Below, piece by piece: positions 40,353 to 44,698 of a DNA stretch of 44,698 nucleotides. A program made the translations under genes and the position numbers. Under the pieces are notes generated by a model. That model searched no databases. It was not told where the DNA came from and saw only the letters and a program-made list of their open reading frames with translations. The DNA is from Christensenella sp. UBA4263 (GTDB lineage Bacteria; Bacillota; Clostridia; Christensenellales; Aristaeellaceae), in contig DGWH01000055.1 of the NCBI GenBank assembly GCA_002395225.1, positions 1 through 44,698 of the forward strand, given 5' to 3'. Positions within the stretch are counted from its first letter, which is position 1, and every line of letters starts with the position of its first letter.

Positions 40353-41906
40353 TTAACGGATGACCGCAAAGCTCTGGGGACCGACCTTCACGGCATCCCC
40401 GTCGATCTCCGCCTGCCCGATGGCATACAGGACCTGTCTGCCGGATACAGGGGCCTCGGCGCACAGCGCTTCGCCCGAGGGATTCACGGCCAGCACCAGC
40501 GCCCCGCGGCGGTAGACAAAGGGCTTGCCTTTCTCCGCGCAGATCACCTCAAAGGGCGCATCTGCCTGCAGGTCCGTTTCGCTGTGGCGCAGCCGGAGCA
40601 GTGCACGAACGGTATTGAGCAGTGAATCCGGATCCGTTTCCTGCGCGGCAACCGTCGGCGCATCCTCGGCCGGATCGACCGGCAGATACAGTGCATCCGC
40701 GCAGCCGGTGGAGAAGCCCAGATTCTTCGTTCCATCCCACTGCATGGGTGTCCGGGCTCCGGTCCGGTAATAGCCGCCCTCATGGGTGGGCAGTTTCAGA
40801 TAACGCATACCGATCTCATCCCCGTAGTACAGGAACGGAACACCGGGCATGGTAAAGACAAACGCATACGCCAGTTTCAGTTCATCCATGTCCATGTTGA
40901 ACCGGGGGCGCACGGTATCGTGGTTGCAGGTCAGCATGGAAATATAGCCGATCTCTTTCGTATCCTCATACCAGGGCAGGTATTCGCTGAGGAACCGGTT
41001 GATATCCCGGTCTTTCGCCTCTTTCCTGAAATAGCTGTTGTCCTCGGCTCCGGCCGCGGCACTGAATCCTTTCTGATAGTCCCGCATCAGGGTGGCATAT
41101 CCACCGCCCGGATGGTTCAGATAGAAATCCATGTGATACCCTGCCCGAAGGGCCAGCGGCGGATTGCTCCACTCGGACACCATGGCCGCATCCGGATATT
41201 CTTTATCCAGCATTTCGCGGATATTGCGCCAGATGGCACTGGTGCCGCTCTTTTTCTCGTCATCGTTCTTGACCAGGGAGGCCGCCATATCCACGCGGAA
41301 TCCGTCGCAGCCGTGATCCAGCCAGAACCGCATGACATCTTTCATCGCCTCACGGGTGGCGATCGCATCCGGATGATCCACCGGCAGCTGCCACGATTCC
41401 TCCACGTTCAGGAAACCGTAGTTGAGGGCCGGCTGACATTTGAAGAAGTTCAGAATATAGGTTCCGTCACGCTCGCTCTCGCCGCCGATAAAGCCCATGC
41501 CCTTTGCCGGCTTGAAACAGAAATCCGTCCAGATGTAACGGTTGGAATACTCGTTCGGTTCTGCCTTCTGGCTCATCCGGAACCATTCATGTTCCTCGCT
41601 GGTATGGCCGGGCACCAGATCCAGCAGCACACGGATTCCCCGTTTGTGCGCCTCGCCGAACAGGCGGTACAGATCATTGTTGGTTCCATAGCGGGGCGCG
41701 ACTTTCTTGTAGTCGCGTACATCGTAACCGGCATCCTTGAACGGCGAATCAAAGCAGGGATTGATCCACAGGGCATTGCAGCCCAGTGATTTGATATAGT
41801 CAAGCTTCTCAATGATGCCGTTGAAATCGCCGATCCCGTCTCCGTTGGTGTCATAGAATGACTGCGGGTAAATCTCATAGAATACTGCATCTTTCAGCCA
41901 CTGCAC
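40353..41906 (-). CDS. GH13 alpha-glucosidase / maltodextrin-type hydrolase
   Basis: A 517-residue intracellular enzyme with the four GH13 regions: RVLLDLVPGHTS (I), GFRVDMAASL with the nucleophile Asp (II), MVSEWSNPP with the acid/base Glu (III), and LTCNHDT (IV). VFYEIYPQSFYDTNGDGIGDFNGI at the start is typical of oligo-1,6-glucosidase-like members. I chose GTG 41906, nine bases after AAAGGGG; an ATG at 41936 has no good site. It is first in the operon with the Opp-type transporter, and probably cuts imported alpha-gluco-oligosaccharides. The exact linkage cannot be told from sequence. Confidence 0.93.
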   Translation of the reverse strand: MQWLKDAVFYEIYPQSFYDTNGDGIGDFNGIIEKLDYIKSLGCNALWINPCFDSPFKDAGYDVRDYKKVAPRYGTNNDLYRLFGEAHKRGIRVLLDLVPGHTSEEHEWFRMSQKAEPNEYSNRYIWTDFCFKPAKGMGFIGGESERDGTYILNFFKCQPALNYGFLNVEESWQLPVDHPDAIATREAMKDVMRFWLDHGCDGFRVDMAASLVKNDDEKKSGTSAIWRNIREMLDKEYPDAAMVSEWSNPPLALRAGYHMDFYLNHPGGGYATLMRDYQKGFSAAAGAEDNSYFRKEAKDRDINRFLSEYLPWYEDTKEIGYISMLTCNHDTVRPRFNMDMDELKLAYAFVFTMPGVPFLYYGDEIGMRYLKLPTHEGGYYRTGARTPMQWDGTKNLGFSTGCADALYLPVDPAEDAPTVAAQETDPDSLLNTVRALLRLRHSETDLQADAPFEVICAEKGKPFVYRRGALVLAVNPSGEALCAEAPVSGRQVLYAIGQAEIDGDAVKVGPQSFAVIR

Positions 41907-41972
41907 AGCAAAGCACCCCTTTTTTTGTCTGATCATGCCGTTCCGGCCGATCCTGTCGATCGTTTCAAAGAG

Positions 41973-41990
41973 ACGTTAATCGCTTAACGT
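41973..41990 (-). promoter_or_regulatory. 18-bp operator for the LacI-family regulator
   Basis: A perfect inverted repeat ACGTTAA-TCGC-TTAACGT, with a CG centre, as in many LacI-family operators. It lies directly downstream of the -10 box of the GH13 promoter, where bound repressor would block transcription. It is between the GH13 gene and the divergent LacI gene. Confidence 0.7.
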
Positions 41991-41997
41991 AGAAAAC

Positions 41998-42026
41998 ACT
42001 ATATCACTATTTGTTTATTCTGTCAA
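41998..42026 (-). promoter_or_regulatory. Sigma-A promoter of the GH13/Opp operon
   Basis: On the minus strand TTGACA (42021-42026) and TATAGT (41998-42003) are separated by exactly 17 bases. It directs the GH13 gene and is followed at once by the operator. Confidence 0.75.
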
Positions 42027-42205
42027 TTCCGTTTCGAAACTTTTCTCTTTTCCTGTGAATTTTTCTTTCGGATTATTTGTCCCTTTTCCACGGCATCATT
42101 CCGTTTCCCCGGCCTGGCCGGTTCCTCTTTCCCACCCGTCAACGCGGAGATGATTGCAAAAGCTGTACAGCTGTGATATATTTTCCCCCGTTTGGAGGTG
42201 ATGAT

Positions 42206-43219
42206 ATGGTCACGCTGAAGGAGATTGCAAAGGCCGCCGGGGTCAGCACCGCCACCGTGTCCAATGTGATCAACGGCAAGGACAACCATGTTTCAGAGGA
42301 AACGGTCAGCCATATCCGGGAGATCATTTCGCAGCTGGGGTACATTCCCAATGAAGCGGCACGGTCACTGGCGCAGCGGAAAACCCGTCTCGTGGCACTG
42401 ATTCAGCAGGGGGCTCCGGATGAAAACATTCTGACCAACCCCTACAACGCGGTCTACATCGGTGCACTCACCTCCTGTCTTTCCAAAAAAGGCTATTACC
42501 CCATGATCCGTGTGACGGATGATTACAATTCCATCGAGCAGGATATCCGGGGCTGGAATGTGGCCGGGTGTCTGTTCAGCGGTTCATTCGGCGTCAACCT
42601 GAAACATCTTCAGTTTCTGAAGACCGTGCCGGTCGTATTCGCCGACTGTTATCTCGAATTTCCGGATGTCAACGTGGTGGCACTGGATGATGAGGCCGGC
42701 GGCCGCCTGGCCGGGGATTATCTCACCGACATGGGACACCGGCGCATCGCCTTTATCGCCTCTTCTCTCAAATACAGTGAAGTCGACCAGCACCGCCTTT
42801 CCGGATTCCGGGAAAGCCTTGCCCGGCACGGGCTGAGCATGCCGGATGCGTTCATCTACCCGGACAGCAATCTGGATCATCACATGGACCGTCTGGCACA
42901 TTTAATGGCCGATCCCGACACCCGTCCCACGGCATTTTTCTGCTGTGCCGACATCACTGCCGCCATCCTGATCAAGCGTTTCGGCCAGCTCGGCCTCCGC
43001 GTTCCTCAGGATGTTTCCATCCTGGGATTTGACAATCTCCCCCTCGCCTCTTACTGCACGCCCTGTCTCACCACCATCAGCCAGGACATTCCGGCAAAAG
43101 CCGAAGCGGTTACCGATATGCTGATCCGTCACATTGAGGACAGTCAGCAGCCGCCCGAGCGCGTTCTGCAGGGCGTCAGGCTCGTCGAGCGGGAAAGTGT
43201 CGCCCGGATTCAGCCCTGA
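42206..43219 (+). CDS. LacI-family transcriptional regulator
   Basis: A 337-residue repressor. The DNA-binding helix-turn-helix (TLKEIAKAAGVSTATVSNVI) is at residues 3-22, with the hinge region following (NEAARSLAQRKTRLVAL). The sugar-binding core is of periplasmic-binding-protein type (LAGDYLTDMGHRRIAFIASSL; VPQDVSILGFDNLPLASYCTPCLTTISQ). I chose ATG 42206, after GGAGGTGAT; the frame continues 43 codons upstream without support. It is divergent from the GH13/Opp operon, with an operator and promoter between, so it probably represses that operon. Confidence 0.96.
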   Translation: MVTLKEIAKAAGVSTATVSNVINGKDNHVSEETVSHIREIISQLGYIPNEAARSLAQRKTRLVALIQQGAPDENILTNPYNAVYIGALTSCLSKKGYYPMIRVTDDYNSIEQDIRGWNVAGCLFSGSFGVNLKHLQFLKTVPVVFADCYLEFPDVNVVALDDEAGGRLAGDYLTDMGHRRIAFIASSLKYSEVDQHRLSGFRESLARHGLSMPDAFIYPDSNLDHHMDRLAHLMADPDTRPTAFFCCADITAAILIKRFGQLGLRVPQDVSILGFDNLPLASYCTPCLTTISQDIPAKAEAVTDMLIRHIEDSQQPPERVLQGVRLVERESVARIQP

Positions 43220-43226
43220 AACAGAA

Positions 43227-43261
43227 AACCAGGGACAGCCACTTTACGGCTGTCCCTGGTT
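43227..43261. terminator. Bidirectional terminator after the LacI gene
   Basis: AACCAGGGACAGCC (43227-43240) pairs with 43248-43261 around a 7-nt loop, followed by CATTTTTTAT on the plus strand and with AAAA before it for the other strand. It separates the LacI and GH38 genes. Confidence 0.85.
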
Positions 43262-43348
43262 CATTTTTTATCAGGTCTTTTCTGTACCTCCCGGCTCCTG
43301 TCCCTGCAGGCTCAGGCGGCAAATCGCCTCCGTGGAAACAGACCGCGC

Positions 43349-44698
43349 TCAGCGTTCCAGTCTGAGCGTCTTCACCTCAAAGGTGTGGAAATCCAGCGGA
43401 ACACTGCCCTCTGAAACCGGCAGTTCCACCTGTCTGTTCTCCAGCATGTCACAGGCCCAGACCTTTCTGGCCGGAACGTGAATGTTCAGATGGCAGGCCG
43501 TTGCCGCCCGTTTGGCCTCATACAGACGCAGGATGAGATCACCGCTGCCATCCTCTGCCGGCTTCACGGTATCGATGAATACATTCGGCGCATCCAGGTC
43601 AAATGCGCTGAACGGTTCGCAGGAACCGCTGCAGGTGACCATGGGCACATTCAGTGCATACGCCTCCCGCACGACATCGCTGTCCATAAAGCTGCCTTCC
43701 CAGGCGGTAAAGGCATAGGTAAAGGTATGCCGGCCATTATCTGCCCGCATCTCAGGCGACGCCGCCGCACGCAGAAGCGTCAGCTGGAGCGCATTGCCGT
43801 TCATGCTGATTCCGTACTTGCAGTCATTCAGCACGGCCGCGCCATGGCTCTGGTCGCACAGGGCACTGTAACGCTGATTGCACACTTCAAAGCGGTCCGA
43901 ATCATACAGGCGGGAACGATGTGTCGGGCGCATCATATAGCCGAACTGAATCTCATTGATGCCCTCCGTGGCCTGTACCGCCACCGGGAATTCCACCTTC
44001 ATCAGGCGATGCAGCTCATGCCAGTCCACCTCGGTCACAAAGTCAAGCCGGCGGCTTCCGGCATCCAGTACGATATCCTGTTCAAAGGTCGAATTCAGGA
44101 CTTTGCGTGCCAGATGAATCACCGCGCGCAGACCGGATTCCTGCCGGACCGTCAGCGTCACCGGCTCCTCAATCTCCACCGGCTGCAGGATATAGTTGGA
44201 ATCGATGTCCCAGGCATCAAACAGCCGCGGAACGTCCTTATACATGAGTAGCCGGTTCATGGCGCCGGCAGCAAATTCACGGCCCGTCTTCCGGTCAACA
44301 AAGGAAATCACCTCGCCGCGGCTGTTCAGTGCAGCCCGGACAAACTCATTTTCAATCACGGCGCCATCCTCTGTCAGGCTAGCGTGCGCGCCCTGTGCCG
44401 CTGTACACTGGCAGGGCTTCAGGCTGACTGCACCGCAGGCAGGGACCCTCACCAGAACCAGTGCTCCATCCTCCGCCGGCTGTGCCGGGAACTGCGTGCC
44501 GTCCTCTGTCTGAGCTCCCTGGGCATATGCCGCGGGCAGCCGGACCAGACCTGTACGCGGGAATGACAGCGAGTTAAATACCGTCACTCCATCCCCCTGC
44601 ACCAGTACCTGTATAGCCTCATCCCTTACCGCCTCTGCCTCAGAGATGATCTGGCGGTGATCCCGGCGGGCATCCTCATACACCCTGGCGATGGATGA
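43349..44698 (-). CDS. GH38 alpha-mannosidase, C-terminal part (cut by the window edge)
   Basis: 449 residues are visible with no start codon needed; the frame runs open to the window edge. The visible part is the C-terminal beta-sandwich region of GH38: VTVFNSLSFPRTGLVRLP, ENEFVRAALNSRGEVISFVDRKTGREF, and the domain core DVPRLFDAWDID, RRLDFVTEVDWHELHRLMKVEFPVAV and KYGISMNGNALQLTLLRAAASP. The catalytic Asp and metal ligands are in the N-terminal barrel outside the window. It is on the opposite strand to the LacI gene and probably belongs to another operon to the right. Confidence 0.92.
   Translation of the reverse strand, partial: SSIARVYEDARRDHRQIISEAEAVRDEAIQVLVQGDGVTVFNSLSFPRTGLVRLPAAYAQGAQTEDGTQFPAQPAEDGALVLVRVPACGAVSLKPCQCTAAQGAHASLTEDGAVIENEFVRAALNSRGEVISFVDRKTGREFAAGAMNRLLMYKDVPRLFDAWDIDSNYILQPVEIEEPVTLTVRQESGLRAVIHLARKVLNSTFEQDIVLDAGSRRLDFVTEVDWHELHRLMKVEFPVAVQATEGINEIQFGYMMRPTHRSRLYDSDRFEVCNQRYSALCDQSHGAAVLNDCKYGISMNGNALQLTLLRAAASPEMRADNGRHTFTYAFTAWEGSFMDSDVVREAYALNVPMVTCSGSCEPFSAFDLDAPNVFIDTVKPAEDGSGDLILRLYEAKRAATACHLNIHVPARKVWACDMLENRQVELPVSEGSVPLDFHTFEVKTLRLER

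Noticed and set aside
1..44698. tRNA, rRNA, CRISPR, transposase or phage genes
   Set aside because: None was recognised; this was by eye, so short or degenerate ones could be missed.

Overview
The window looks like chromosomal DNA of a carbohydrate-fermenting, low-G+C-phylum but GC-rich member of the Clostridia (gut or rumen type). Reasons: strong Shine-Dalgarno sites (AGGAGG), YesM/YesN-type two-component regulation, many ABC sugar importers, GH88/GH31/GH13/GH38 enzymes, and simple N-terminal signal peptides. I cannot name the species from sequence alone. No rRNA, tRNA, CRISPR array, phage or clear insertion sequence was recognised. A small AT-richer island at the left edge looks like accessory DNA.

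Layout. 1-1450: a two-gene accessory cassette (minus strand): a DUF4869-like protein and a small P-loop ATPase, with its own promoter and terminator. 1454-9675: a uronide/oligosaccharide locus. A YesM sensor kinase and YesN response regulator (plus) diverge from a minus-strand operon of solute-binding protein, MalF-like permease with a long extra membrane domain, MalG-like permease and GH88 unsaturated glucuronyl hydrolase. 9695-14665 (minus): an AraC regulator, diaminopimelate epimerase, a CstA-family carrier and L-arabinose isomerase, with a three-hairpin leader between the last two. 14811-18237 (plus): a Gfo/Idh/MocA-like oxidoreductase and two aldo/keto reductases, the second fused to a 2x[4Fe-4S] ferredoxin domain. 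18629-22711: a 1025-residue secreted repeat protein (plus), converging on a secreted protein whose C-terminus resembles a stefin/cystatin (minus). 22891-27578 (minus): a complete branched-chain amino acid (Liv) ABC transporter, livH-M-G-F-J. 28007-29400: an MFS carrier and a possible 56-residue gene. 29551-34240: an AraC regulator converging on a GH31 glycosidase plus MFS carrier operon. 34329-43219: a GH13 glucosidase and an Opp-type five-gene ABC transporter (minus), divergent from a LacI regulator, with a promoter and 18-bp operator between them. 43349-end: the C-terminal part of a GH38 alpha-mannosidase, cut by the window edge.

How the parts fit. Most of the window is a mosaic of 'sense, import, hydrolyse' modules for plant or host glycans: YesMN with ABC and GH88 (unsaturated uronyl oligosaccharides), AraC with MFS and GH31 (alpha-glucosides or alpha-xylosides), LacI with Opp ABC and GH13 (alpha-gluco-oligosaccharides), plus arabinose isomerase and GH38. 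No ATPase for the MalFG-type transporter is encoded here, so it probably shares an MsmX-type ATPase made elsewhere.

The most unusual items are: a dispersed hairpin plus GTCAAAT element present in several intergenic regions, twice as a 53-bp near-copy just upstream of genes; the left-edge DUF4869/ATPase pair; the secreted repeat protein with an unrecognised C-terminal domain; the cystatin-like protein; and the permease with a ~200-residue N-terminal extension.
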